From NCBI RefSeq assembly GCF_019468565.1, contig NZ_CP080521.1:4278001-4342000 (forward strand): a stretch of 64,000 bases of DNA, given 5' to 3'. The DNA comes from Pseudonocardia sp. DSM 110487. Its GTDB lineage: Bacteria > Actinomycetota > Actinomycetes > Mycobacteriales > Pseudonocardiaceae. The translations under genes and the position numbers were made by a program. Positions within the stretch are counted from its first letter, which is position 1. Every line of letters begins with the position of its first letter. The notes beneath the pieces were generated by a model. The model made no database searches. It saw nothing but the letters and a program-made list of their open reading frames with translations, and was not told the DNA's origin. Of this stretch, positions 57,010 to 64,000 are shown in pieces.

Positions 57010-58683
57010 ATGCACGAGGTCCTGCGCGGGATCGGAGTGAGCCCAGGCGCGGTGGCCGGGCCCGTCGCCCGGCTCGCGCCCCCGCCGCCGGACCCTCCCG
57101 CGGGTGCCACCGTCGAGGACCCTGGTGCGGAGGCCGCGCGGGCCGGCGCCGCGCTCGCGGGCGTCGCCGAGTTCCTGAGGGCGCGCGGAGCGGCCGCCGG
57201 GGGCGACGCCGAGGAGGTGCTCGAGGCGCAGGCGATGATGGCCGAGGACCCCGAGCTCCACGAACAGGTCGCCGATCTCGTCGCCGACGGGCGCACGGCG
57301 GCCCGCGCCGTCCACGAGGGGCTGATCTCCTACGCCGAGGTGCTCCGCGGGATGGGCGGCTACCTCGGCGAGCGCGTCGCCGACATCGAGGACATCCGGT
57401 GCCGCGCCGTCGCGCTGCTCACCGGGGCGAGGATGCCTGGGGTCCCGCTCCTGCGCAGGCCGTCGATTCTCGTGGCCCGCGACCTCGCGCCGGCCGACAC
57501 GGCCACGCTCGACCGCGACCAGGTGCTCGGTTTCGTCACCGAGCTCGGCGGGCCGACCAGCCACACCGCGATCCTCGCCAAGCAGCTCGGCATCCCGGCC
57601 GTCGTCGCCTGCCCGGACGTCGCGGGCCTCGTCGAGGGCGCGAGCGTGGTCGTCGACGGGTCCGCAGGGGAGATCACGGTCGACCCACCGGAGAGCGTTC
57701 TCGCCGGCATCGCCGCGCGCGCCGCTTCCCGCGCGGCGATGCCGGAGCCCTCCGGACCGGGCCGGACGGCCGACGGGACCCCGGTCGCCCTGCTGGTCAA
57801 CGTCGGCACGGTGGCCGACGCGAGGGCGGCTGCCGATGTGCCGTCCGAGGGGGTGGGACTGTTCCGCACCGAGGTCCTCTACCTCGGCCGGGCCACGGCA
57901 CCGCCGGTGAAGGATCAGATCGAGGCCTACCGCGCCGTGTTCGAGGCCTTCGCCGGCCGGAAGGTCGTGATCCGCACCCTGGACGCGGGCGCGGACAAAC
58001 CGCTGCCGTTCGTCGGCCACGCCCACGAGGCGAACCCGGCGCTCGGCGTGCGCGGCCTGCGCGTGGCCCGGCGCCAGCCCGAGCTGCTGACCGACCAGCT
58101 CATGGCCATCGCCGAAGCGGCATCGGCCTGCTCAGCCGAGGTGTGGGTGATGGCGCCGATGGTGTCCACGCCTGCCGAGGCTGCAGAGTTCGCCGGGCAG
58201 GCCCGCGCGTTCGGGCTATCGACCGTCGGCGCGATGGTCGAAGTGCCGGCCGCCGCGCTGCGGGCCACCCAGCTCCTCGAGCGCTGCGACTTCGTCAGCA
58301 TCGGCACGAACGACCTCGCCCAGTACGCGTTCGCGGCCGACCGCACCGAGTCCGCACTCGCCGACCTCCTCGACATCTGGCAGCCCGCACTGCTCGACCT
58401 CGTCGCCGCGGTCGCCGACGGCGGCCGCCGCACCGGCCGCCCGGTCGGCGTCTGCGGCGAGGCGGCGGGCGACCCGCTGCTGGCGCTCGTGCTCGTCGGG
58501 CTGGGGCTCACGAGCCTGTCGATGGCCCCGGCGTGCCTCCCGCCCGTCCGCCACGCCCTGAGCACGCACACGCTCGACGAATGCCGGGGCATGGCGAAGG
58601 CCGCTCGGGAGGCCGACGACGCCGTGTCCGCCCGCGAGAGCGTGCGCCGCCTCGCGTCCCCAGACCTGCTGGCCCTGATCTAG
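57010..58683 (+). CDS. ptsI: PTS Enzyme I (phosphoenolpyruvate-protein phosphotransferase)
   Basis: A protein of 557 residues that takes phosphate from phosphoenolpyruvate and gives it to HPr. The amino domain has GIGVSPGAVAGPV. The phosphohistidine is at residue 185 (GGPTSHTAILAKQLGIP). The PEP-binding barrel has GVGLFRTEVLYLG, IRTLDAGADKPLP, NPALGVRG, SIGTNDLAQYAFAADR and the catalytic cysteine in VGVCGEAAGDP. GAGGAG precedes ATG 57010. It is a dedicated copy at the end of the rightward operon; its TAG stop forms the first three bases of the 166-bp palindrome. Confidence 0.95.
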   Translation: MHEVLRGIGVSPGAVAGPVARLAPPPPDPPAGATVEDPGAEAARAGAALAGVAEFLRARGAAAGGDAEEVLEAQAMMAEDPELHEQVADLVADGRTAARAVHEGLISYAEVLRGMGGYLGERVADIEDIRCRAVALLTGARMPGVPLLRRPSILVARDLAPADTATLDRDQVLGFVTELGGPTSHTAILAKQLGIPAVVACPDVAGLVEGASVVVDGSAGEITVDPPESVLAGIAARAASRAAMPEPSGPGRTADGTPVALLVNVGTVADARAAADVPSEGVGLFRTEVLYLGRATAPPVKDQIEAYRAVFEAFAGRKVVIRTLDAGADKPLPFVGHAHEANPALGVRGLRVARRQPELLTDQLMAIAEAASACSAEVWVMAPMVSTPAEAAEFAGQARAFGLSTVGAMVEVPAAALRATQLLERCDFVSIGTNDLAQYAFAADRTESALADLLDIWQPALLDLVAAVADGGRRTGRPVGVCGEAAGDPLLALVLVGLGLTSLSMAPACLPPVRHALSTHTLDECRGMAKAAREADDAVSARESVRRLASPDLLALI

Positions 58684-58846
58684 TGGCCCGGACCGGGAGC
58701 CCACCACATGACTCGACGGCCCAGCTTCCCGCTGGGCGCACCGGCGAACCGGCCGAGTACGCCCGGTACGAGGCCGGCCCGCCGGCACACCCAGCGAAAA
58801 CCTGGATCCGCCGATTCATGCACCGGGCTCCCGGTCCGGGCCACTA
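58681..58846. repeat. 166-bp palindromic element with 22-bp perfect terminal inverted repeats
   Basis: The first 22 bases (58681-58702, TAGTGGCCCGGACCGGGAGC...) are the exact reverse complement of the last 22 (58825-58846). Inside, the arms stay complementary with a few mismatches and a one-base indel right up to GTAC-GCCCG-GTAC at 58757-58769. The whole element folds as a hairpin with about 80-bp arms. It begins on the ptsI stop codon and ends 10 bp before the next gene. It has no coding capacity of its own and resembles a palindromic miniature mobile element or RNA-forming repeat. Confidence 0.8.
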
Positions 58847-58856
58847 GGGAGCCACC

Positions 58857-59240
58857 ATGCAGCGCTACGTCGTCTCCCTGCAGTGCCACCGCTGCGGGAG
58901 CGAGCGGGCCCACGCGGTGGTGTACCTCGGCACGATCATCGCCTGCATCACGTGCTCGGAGTGCGACACGGTGGTGGCGCCGCGACCGGACATCCTCCTG
59001 GAGCGCTACCTGCGGGACCTCGAGGTCCGCCTCGCAGGCAAGCCGGGGAAGATGCTGCGCCACGCGAAGGAGCGCCCGGTCGACTTCGTCTTCCACTACC
59101 TGCCGCTGGGCCTGCTCCGCAAGCCCGCCGAGATCGTCCAGGAGTGGAGGCTGCTGATCCGCGCCTCGTCAACGCGAAGCGGGCCTCGCAGCCACTTCAC
59201 ACACCCTGCCCAGACCTCACACAAGGCCGGCCCTGTGTGA
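58857..59240 (+). CDS. Small cysteine-rich (zinc-binding) protein, unknown
   Basis: A protein of 127 residues. The amino part has four cysteines as two pairs (LQCHRCGSE and CITCSECD) that would bind zinc, with a short hydrophobic stretch between (AVVYLGTIIA). The middle is basic and helical (LERYLRDLEVRLAGKPGKML). The last 15 residues are encoded by the hairpin at 59195-59262 and are probably not ancestral to the protein. GGGAG precedes ATG 58857. No family is recognised. Confidence 0.7.
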   Translation: MQRYVVSLQCHRCGSERAHAVVYLGTIIACITCSECDTVVAPRPDILLERYLRDLEVRLAGKPGKMLRHAKERPVDFVFHYLPLGLLRKPAEIVQEWRLLIRASSTRSGPRSHFTHPAQTSHKAGPV

Positions 59241-59262
59241 GGTCCGGGCGGGATATGTGAAG
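59195..59262. terminator. Long imperfect hairpin between convergent genes (bidirectional terminator or palindromic repeat)
   Basis: GACCTCACACA (59213-59223) pairs perfectly with TGTGTGAGGTC (59234-59244) around AGGCCGGCCC. The outer arms 59195-59212 and 59245-59262 pair with few mismatches, starting with CTTCACA/TGTGAAG. The stem is about 29 bp. It lies across the 3' ends of the convergent genes at 58857 and 59274. Confidence 0.7.
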
Positions 59263-59273
59263 TCCCAGGTCGT

Positions 59274-60326
59274 TCAGGACACCGTGGGGCGCTCGCCGTG
59301 ACGAGCGGCCTCGACGAGCCTTGTGAGGTCGTCCGCCGTGACCGGGCGTGGGTTGGCGTACGGAGAGGCGGTGGCTTGCCGGACGACCTCGGCGATGCCG
59401 GAAGCGGGCAGCCCCAGCTCGGCGAGCGAGCGCGGGGCGCCGAGCTTCGTCGCGAGGTCCCACAGCGCACCGCCGGGGTCCGCGCCCAGCAGGGAGGTCA
59501 GCGCGGGGCAGGCCGGGGCGTTGAACGCGACGACGTGCGGGAGCACCACGGTGTGGACCTCGGCGTGCGGCAGGTCGAAGGTGCCGCCCAGCACGTGGCA
59601 GAGCTTGTGGTGCAGTGACATCGTGGTGGCGCCGAGCACCGCGCCGCACAACCATGCGCCGTACTGGGCGCGCGTGCGTGCCGCGAGGTCCGTTGGCCGG
59701 GCGGCCACGAGCGGCAACGCCTCGAGGATGGCCTGCGCGCCCTCGCGCGCCATCAGCGAGATGATCGGTGAGGCGTCCGGCGCGTAGAGGCCTTCGACGG
59801 CGTGCGCCACCGCGTTGAAACCGCTGGTGACCGACAGCGGGACGGGCAGGGTGAGCGTGAGTTCGGGGTCGTAGACGACGCTGCGGGGGAGCACGGCCGG
59901 GTCCCGTCCGGTGCGTTTGCGGCCGTCCTGCGTAACCCCCCAGATCGGGGTCATCTCCGAGCCCGCGTAGGTGGTGGGCACCGCGATGACGGGGAGCCCG
60001 TGCTCGAGGGCGATCGCCTTCCCCAGGCCGATCGTGGACCCCCCACCGGCGGCGACGCAGCCGTCGGCGCCCAGCTCCGCGGCCGCCTCGCGCGCCCGGG
60101 CCGCCACCTCGACCGGCACGTGCATCCGGGCGTGGGGGTAGACGCCGGCGGCCCGCGATCCGAGCCCGTCGGCGACCCGCCTGCCGAGCGCTTCCTGTTC
60201 AGGAGTGCACAGGACGAGTACGCGGGTCAGGCCGAGCTGGTCCACCTCCTCGCCGAGGCGAGCCGAGGTCCCGGCGCCGAAGACGACCCGCATCGGCAGG
60301 GACTGGTAGACGAACTCATCCCACAT
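59274..60326 (-). CDS. Maleylacetate reductase (iron-containing alcohol dehydrogenase family)
   Basis: An NAD(P)H-dependent enzyme of 350 residues that reduces maleylacetate to 3-oxoadipate. It has the family start FGAGTSARLGEEVDQLG, the cofactor loop GGGSTIGLGKAIAL near residue 94, PTTYAGSEMTPIWG near residue 117, and the metal-site SLHHKLCHVLGGTFDLPHAE near residue 238. The maleylacetate reductase subgroup is supported by its position directly after an intradiol dioxygenase of the hydroxyquinol type, with an 11-bp overlap. Confidence 0.92.
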   Translation of the reverse strand: MWDEFVYQSLPMRVVFGAGTSARLGEEVDQLGLTRVLVLCTPEQEALGRRVADGLGSRAAGVYPHARMHVPVEVAARAREAAAELGADGCVAAGGGSTIGLGKAIALEHGLPVIAVPTTYAGSEMTPIWGVTQDGRKRTGRDPAVLPRSVVYDPELTLTLPVPLSVTSGFNAVAHAVEGLYAPDASPIISLMAREGAQAILEALPLVAARPTDLAARTRAQYGAWLCGAVLGATTMSLHHKLCHVLGGTFDLPHAEVHTVVLPHVVAFNAPACPALTSLLGADPGGALWDLATKLGAPRSLAELGLPASGIAEVVRQATASPYANPRPVTADDLTRLVEAARHGERPTVS

Positions 60327-61179
60327 GGTCCGGCTCCAGGACGAGGTCGATCGACGCGCTCTTGAACGGGTTCTCCACCCCGTGCCGGCGCGCCTGCTCG
60401 GGGTCGTCGACCTCCGTGAAGTCGGCGATCAGGCTCTTCTTGACGGCGAAGACGGCGTCGGAGTCCAGGTAGGGGCTGCCGGCCACGAAGATGTGGGTGG
60501 TCAGCGTCCGGTGTGCCGGAGCGGCGGCGATGAAATGGATGTGGGCGGGGCGGAACGGGTGGCGTCCGGTGGCGAGGAGCAGCTTGCCGACCGGGCCGTC
60601 CGTCGGGATCGGGTAGTGGCTCGGCACCACCGTGCGGAAGGCGAAGCGGCCATCGGCGTCGGTGTGGAAGAGGCCCCGCCCGTTGCCGAGTGGCTGCACG
60701 TCGGGCTGCTGGACGTCGTAGAACCCGTCCTCGCTGCACTGCCACACGTCGACGGTGGCACCGGCGAGCGGGGTGCCGTCGGTGCCGAGGACGCGTCCGG
60801 TGACGACGCACGGGTCGGCTCCGCCGATGAGGTCGATGCTGTCGCCGTTCTCCCGCTCGGGAGAGGCGACCACGTGGAACGGCCCGAGCACGGTGCTCTC
60901 CGTTCCGGCCTCCTGGCCGTTGATCGTCTCGGCCAGCATCGAGATGCCGAGCACGTCCGAGAGCAGGATGAACTCCTGCCGGTTGGCGTCGCACTTCTGC
61001 CCGACGGCGGTGAGGAAGTCGATCGCCGCCTCCCATTCGGGCAGCGTCAGACGTACCTTGCGGACGAAGTCGTGCAGGTGTGGCACGAGCTCCTGGAGGA
61101 TCTCCCGCAGGCGTGGGTCCGCCGTATCGGTGAAGCTCTCGACAACCGCTGCGGTGGTGCTCTCGGAGGTCAGGTCCAT
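60316..61179 (-). CDS. Hydroxyquinol 1,2-dioxygenase (intradiol ring-cleavage)
   Basis: A non-haem Fe(III) dioxygenase of 287 residues that opens hydroxyquinol to maleylacetate. The amino helical dimerisation domain is present. Iron ligands are visible: Tyr in SEDGFYDVQQPD, Tyr in PSHYPIPTDGPVG, and the histidines of GRHPFRPAHIHFI. ESTVLGPFHV is the conserved linker. AGGAG lies seven bases before ATG 61179. With the maleylacetate reductase it forms the lower pathway of resorcinol and hydroxyquinol breakdown. Confidence 0.92.
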   Translation of the reverse strand: MDLTSESTTAAVVESFTDTADPRLREILQELVPHLHDFVRKVRLTLPEWEAAIDFLTAVGQKCDANRQEFILLSDVLGISMLAETINGQEAGTESTVLGPFHVVASPERENGDSIDLIGGADPCVVTGRVLGTDGTPLAGATVDVWQCSEDGFYDVQQPDVQPLGNGRGLFHTDADGRFAFRTVVPSHYPIPTDGPVGKLLLATGRHPFRPAHIHFIAAAPAHRTLTTHIFVAGSPYLDSDAVFAVKKSLIADFTEVDDPEQARRHGVENPFKSASIDLVLEPDHVG

Positions 61180-61212
61180 CCTTGGCTCCTGCGGAAAGGG
61201 GAGGTGCGTGCC

Positions 61213-62322
61213 ATGCGTACAGCCGGGTCGGCGTCCACGCTAGGTCGCCGTGCCACCCGCCGGACAGCCGCTTCGCGCGATCGGTGGCCGGAATCCGCGA
61301 CCGTGTTGGCCGGGCACTCCATCTGCGAGCGTGCCGGCTTCGATGAGTTCCGCCACGAGCTCAACGCGCTCTACTACCCGGCTCGGGTCGAGCCGCTCGG
61401 CCCCGCACGCGCCGACGTCGGGCTGCTGCGCGGTGTCCGCACCGAGCACCTCACCGTCGGGGTGATGCGGTTCGGCCGGCCGACCCTCGTCGACCCCGGC
61501 CGGACGGGCGCCGGCTACCACGTCAACGTCACCCTCGCCGGCCGGATCGCCTCCGCGACCGACGACGCCGAGACGGTCTCCACCGCAGGCGAGGCCACCG
61601 TGTTCGCCCCGCACCGCACCCACCGGCTCACGCACTGCGCGGAGGGCGCGGCGCAGCTCGGGATCCGGGTCGACCGCGATCTGGTCGACGCCGAGCTGGA
61701 GGCGCTGCTCGGACACCCGGTCCGGGCTCCGCTCGAGTTCGACCTGGAGTTCGACCTGACCTCTCCCGCCGGGCGGGCGTGGCGGGCCTCGCTCGACCTG
61801 CTGCTGTCCGAGCTCGACAACCCGGACGGGCTGATCGGACGCCCTGCTGTGCGCGCGTACCACGAGCGGTTGCTCGCCACCGGCCTGCTGCTCGCCCACC
61901 GGCACAGCTACACCGAGGCACTGCAGGGTGGGGGAACCCCGGCGACGCCCCGGTCCGTGCGGCGCGTGATCGACCTCGTACAGGGCGACCCTCAGGAGCC
62001 CTACACGGTCGGTGACCTGGCCCGCGTGGCAGGCGTGAGTGCCCGGCGGCTGCAGGAGGCGTTCCGCGAGCACCTCGGCAGCACGCCGATGGAGTACCTG
62101 CGCTCGGTTCGGCTCGACCGGGTCCACGGCGAGTTGCGGGCCGGGACGGCCGGGGTCACCGAGGCGGCCCACCGCTGGGGGTTCACCCACCTCGGCCGGT
62201 TCGCGAGCGCCTACCGGGAGCGGTTCGGCGTGCTGCCATCGGAGACCGCGTCACGTATCACCCCCTGGCCGTTGTCCTCCTCCCGAGGCCGCGCCCGCTT
62301 GCCACCGCCGTCAGCCGGGTAG
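61213..62322 (+). CDS. AraC family transcriptional regulator (AraC-binding-like domain)
   Basis: A regulator of 369 residues. The amino half is the AraC-binding-like (cupin_6) domain found in catabolic activators (GYHVNVTLAGRIA, FAPHRTHRLTHC). The carboxyl double helix-turn-helix has VGDLARVAGVSARRLQEAFR near residue 274 and MEYLRSVRLDRVH, then AAHRWGFTHLGRFASAYRER. GGGGAGG precedes ATG 61213. It is divergent from the hydroxyquinol operon with 33 bp between, so it most likely activates that operon. Confidence 0.92.
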   Translation: MRTAGSASTLGRRATRRTAASRDRWPESATVLAGHSICERAGFDEFRHELNALYYPARVEPLGPARADVGLLRGVRTEHLTVGVMRFGRPTLVDPGRTGAGYHVNVTLAGRIASATDDAETVSTAGEATVFAPHRTHRLTHCAEGAAQLGIRVDRDLVDAELEALLGHPVRAPLEFDLEFDLTSPAGRAWRASLDLLLSELDNPDGLIGRPAVRAYHERLLATGLLLAHRHSYTEALQGGGTPATPRSVRRVIDLVQGDPQEPYTVGDLARVAGVSARRLQEAFREHLGSTPMEYLRSVRLDRVHGELRAGTAGVTEAAHRWGFTHLGRFASAYRERFGVLPSETASRITPWPLSSSRGRARLPPPSAG

Positions 62323-62359
62323 ATCCGCAGTGGGACGTCGACGGAGGGTGGGAACAGAC

Positions 62360-64000
62360 GTGGGCACGATGCAGGCGGGCACGATGCAGGACGTGGAGGG
62401 CCCGCTGGACGCGGGGCAGCTCGACCGGATCCACGCGTGGTGGCGGGCGGCGAACTACCTGTCCGTCGGCCAGATCTACCTGATGGACAACCCGCTGCTG
62501 CGCGAGCCGTTGCGCCCGGAGCACGTCAAGCCCCGCCTGCTGGGGCACTGGGGCACCACGCCTGGTCTCAACTTCGTCTACGCGCACCTCAACCGCTGCA
62601 TCGTGGAGCGCGACCTGGACGTCATGTACGTCATGGGGCCCGGCCACGGCGGGCCGGGACCGGTGGCCGCGGCATGGCTGGAAGGGACCTACAGCGAGGT
62701 CTACGGCGATGTCTCCCAGGACGAGGCCGGGATGAAGCGGCTGTTCACGCAGTTCTCGTTCCCCGGCGGGATCCCCAGCCACGTGGCCCCGGAGACGCCG
62801 GGGTCGATCCACGAGGGCGGTGAGCTCGGCTACTCGCTCTCGCACGCGTACGGTGCCGCGTTCGACAACCCCGATCTGATCGTCGCGGCGGTCGTCGGCG
62901 ACGGGGAGGCCGAGACCGGACCGCTCGCCACCAGCTGGCACTCCACCAAGTTCGTGGACCCCCGCCGCGACGGGGCCGTGCTGCCGATCCTGCACCTCAA
63001 CGGCTACAAGATCGCGAGCCCCACGGTGTTGGCCCGGATCGAACCGGAGGAGCTGGAGCAGCTGCTGCGCGGCTACGGCTACACCCCGTACGTCGTCGAG
63101 GGCGCCGATCCGGCGCGGATGCACCAGGAGTTCGCCGCCACCCTGGACCGCTGCCTCGACGAGATCGCCGAGATCCAGGAAAGGGCCCGGCGGGCCGGCA
63201 CGCCAGAACGTCCCCGCTGGCCGATGATCGTCCTGCGTTCGCCGAAGGGCTGGACCGGCCCGGGGACCGTCGACGGGCTGAAGGTGGAGGGCTCGTTCCG
63301 CTCGCACCAGGTGCCGTTCGCCAACGCACGCGGCGACGCGTCGCACCGGGCCGTGCTGGAAGAGTGGATGCGCAGCTACCGGCCGGAGGAGCTGTTCGAC
63401 GCCACCGGGGCTCCCGTTCCCGAGATCCGCGACCTGCACCCGGCGCGTGACCGGCGGATGAGCGCCAACCCGCACAGCAATGGCGGTCTCCTGCTGCGCG
63501 ACCTGCGGATGCCCGACTTCCGCGACTACGCCGTCCCGGTGGAACGGCCGGGCGGTGGGACGGCCGAGTCGACGAAGGTGCTGGGTACCTTCCTGCGCGA
63601 CGTCATGCGCGACAACATGACCGACTTCCGGGTCTTCTCCCCGGACGAGAACAACTCCAACCGGCTCGACGCGGTGCTCGAGGTGACCGGCCGGACGTGG
63701 GACGCCCGGATCCAGCCCGACGACGTCGACCTCGCCGTGGACGGGCGGGTGATGGAGATCCTCTCCGAGCACACCTGCCAGGGCTGGCTGGAGGGCTACC
63801 TCCTGACCGGCAGGCACGGGGTGTTCTCCTGCTACGAGGCCTTCGTCCACATCGTCGACTCGATGTTCAACCAGCACGCCAAGTGGCTGAAGACCTCGAA
63901 CGCGATCCCGTGGCGGCGGCCGATCGCCTCCCTCAACTACCTGCTGACCAGCCACGTGTGGCGGCAGGACCACAACGGGTTCTCCCACCAGGACCCGGGG
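62360..64000 (+). CDS. Phosphoketolase (D-xylulose 5-phosphate/D-fructose 6-phosphate), 3' end beyond window
   Basis: A thiamine-PP enzyme that splits xylulose 5-phosphate (or fructose 6-phosphate) with phosphate to acetyl phosphate and an aldose phosphate. The 547 codons present include YLSVGQIYLMDNPLLREPL, LLGHWGTTPGLNFVYAHLNR, GPGHGGPGPVAAAWLEGTYS, the thiamine motif VVGDGEAETGPLATSWHSTK with LNGYKI, and SPDENNSNR further on. Family members have about 800 residues, so about a third is missing. GTG 62360 has the best ribosome-binding site (GGAGGGTGG); in-frame ATGs at 62369 and 62384 are alternatives. It may supply acetyl-CoA from pentose phosphates. Confidence 0.95.
   Translation, partial: MGTMQAGTMQDVEGPLDAGQLDRIHAWWRAANYLSVGQIYLMDNPLLREPLRPEHVKPRLLGHWGTTPGLNFVYAHLNRCIVERDLDVMYVMGPGHGGPGPVAAAWLEGTYSEVYGDVSQDEAGMKRLFTQFSFPGGIPSHVAPETPGSIHEGGELGYSLSHAYGAAFDNPDLIVAAVVGDGEAETGPLATSWHSTKFVDPRRDGAVLPILHLNGYKIASPTVLARIEPEELEQLLRGYGYTPYVVEGADPARMHQEFAATLDRCLDEIAEIQERARRAGTPERPRWPMIVLRSPKGWTGPGTVDGLKVEGSFRSHQVPFANARGDASHRAVLEEWMRSYRPEELFDATGAPVPEIRDLHPARDRRMSANPHSNGGLLLRDLRMPDFRDYAVPVERPGGGTAESTKVLGTFLRDVMRDNMTDFRVFSPDENNSNRLDAVLEVTGRTWDARIQPDDVDLAVDGRVMEILSEHTCQGWLEGYLLTGRHGVFSCYEAFVHIVDSMFNQHAKWLKTSNAIPWRRPIASLNYLLTSHVWRQDHNGFSHQDPG

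Noticed and set aside
58857..59240. Cysteine-rich protein as part of the PTS operon
   Set aside because: It is cut off from ptsI by the 166-bp palindrome, so cotranscription is doubtful.
1..64000. tRNA, rRNA, CRISPR arrays, insertion sequences, prophage
   Set aside because: No cloverleaf, rRNA segment, regular spacer array, transposase or phage structural gene was recognised by eye.

Overview
The window is about 64 kb of very GC-rich DNA with GTG and TTG starts, many 4-base ATGA/GTGA gene overlaps, a mycobacterial-type SOS box, a DUF222/HNH (13E12-type) protein, a furA-katG pair and several DUF families common in actinobacteria. It looks like chromosome of a soil actinomycete, most likely Pseudonocardia or another member of the Pseudonocardiaceae (inference from gene content only). 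No rRNA, tRNA, CRISPR array, insertion sequence or replication origin was seen.

Layout. (1) 1-13759: a catabolic island with two MHS-type transporters, TetR and IclR regulators, an FAD oxidoreductase, a beta-keto acid cleavage enzyme (BKACE), an SDR, a carboxymuconolactone-decarboxylase-like protein, a metallo-beta-lactamase-fold hydrolase, a Baeyer-Villiger-type monooxygenase, an HpcH/HpaI aldolase, a bicupin and a DUF6282 hydrolase. Two promoters in it carry the same GAACAT-N3-GTTCGCA operator, so at least part is probably one regulon. (2) 13789-20259: a LexA box with a start codon on each strand inside it, the DUF222/HNH protein, furA-katG closed by a strong terminator, and a quinone oxidoreductase/TetR pair. 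(3) 20327-33041: a GntR regulator and a tightly overlapping operon of a Rieske oxygenase, a complete Opp/Dpp-type ABC importer, a MaoC hydratase, an amidohydrolase, an acyl-CoA synthetase and an MFS transporter, apparently for uptake and breakdown of an aromatic or related acid. (4) 33066-40478: an ECF sigma factor with a membrane-anchored partner, DUF4230 and DUF6081 proteins, then a zone of decay (an ECF sigma remnant, a frameshifted AbiEi/DUF559-type gene between two copies of an unusual composite repeat, a frameshifted amidohydrolase) and an intact amidohydrolase plus Rieske protein. (5) 40562-49139: a DMT exporter, a P450 coupled to a double-domain SagB-type dehydrogenase, an aldo/keto reductase, a TPR protein with near-identical 42-residue repeats, and drug-efflux/MarR and HxlR/reductase pairs.

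(6) 49123-58683 is the most interesting part: a self-contained glucitol-type phosphotransferase system (GutM, EIIA, EIIB/C, EIIC, a private HPr and a private Enzyme I) with a SorC regulator, a SAF-domain dehydrogenase, a small zinc-ribbon protein, an AcoAB-like thiamine-dependent E1 and a free-standing 95-residue lipoyl protein with no E2 acyltransferase or E3. The gene order suggests that a polyol is taken up and phosphorylated, oxidised, then cleaved by a thiamine/lipoyl reaction; the substrate and the final acyl acceptor are unknown. (7) 58681-64000: a 166-bp near-perfect palindromic element, a small zinc-binding protein, a second hairpin, a hydroxyquinol 1,2-dioxygenase/maleylacetate reductase operon with an AraC regulator, and the start of a phosphoketolase that runs off the window.
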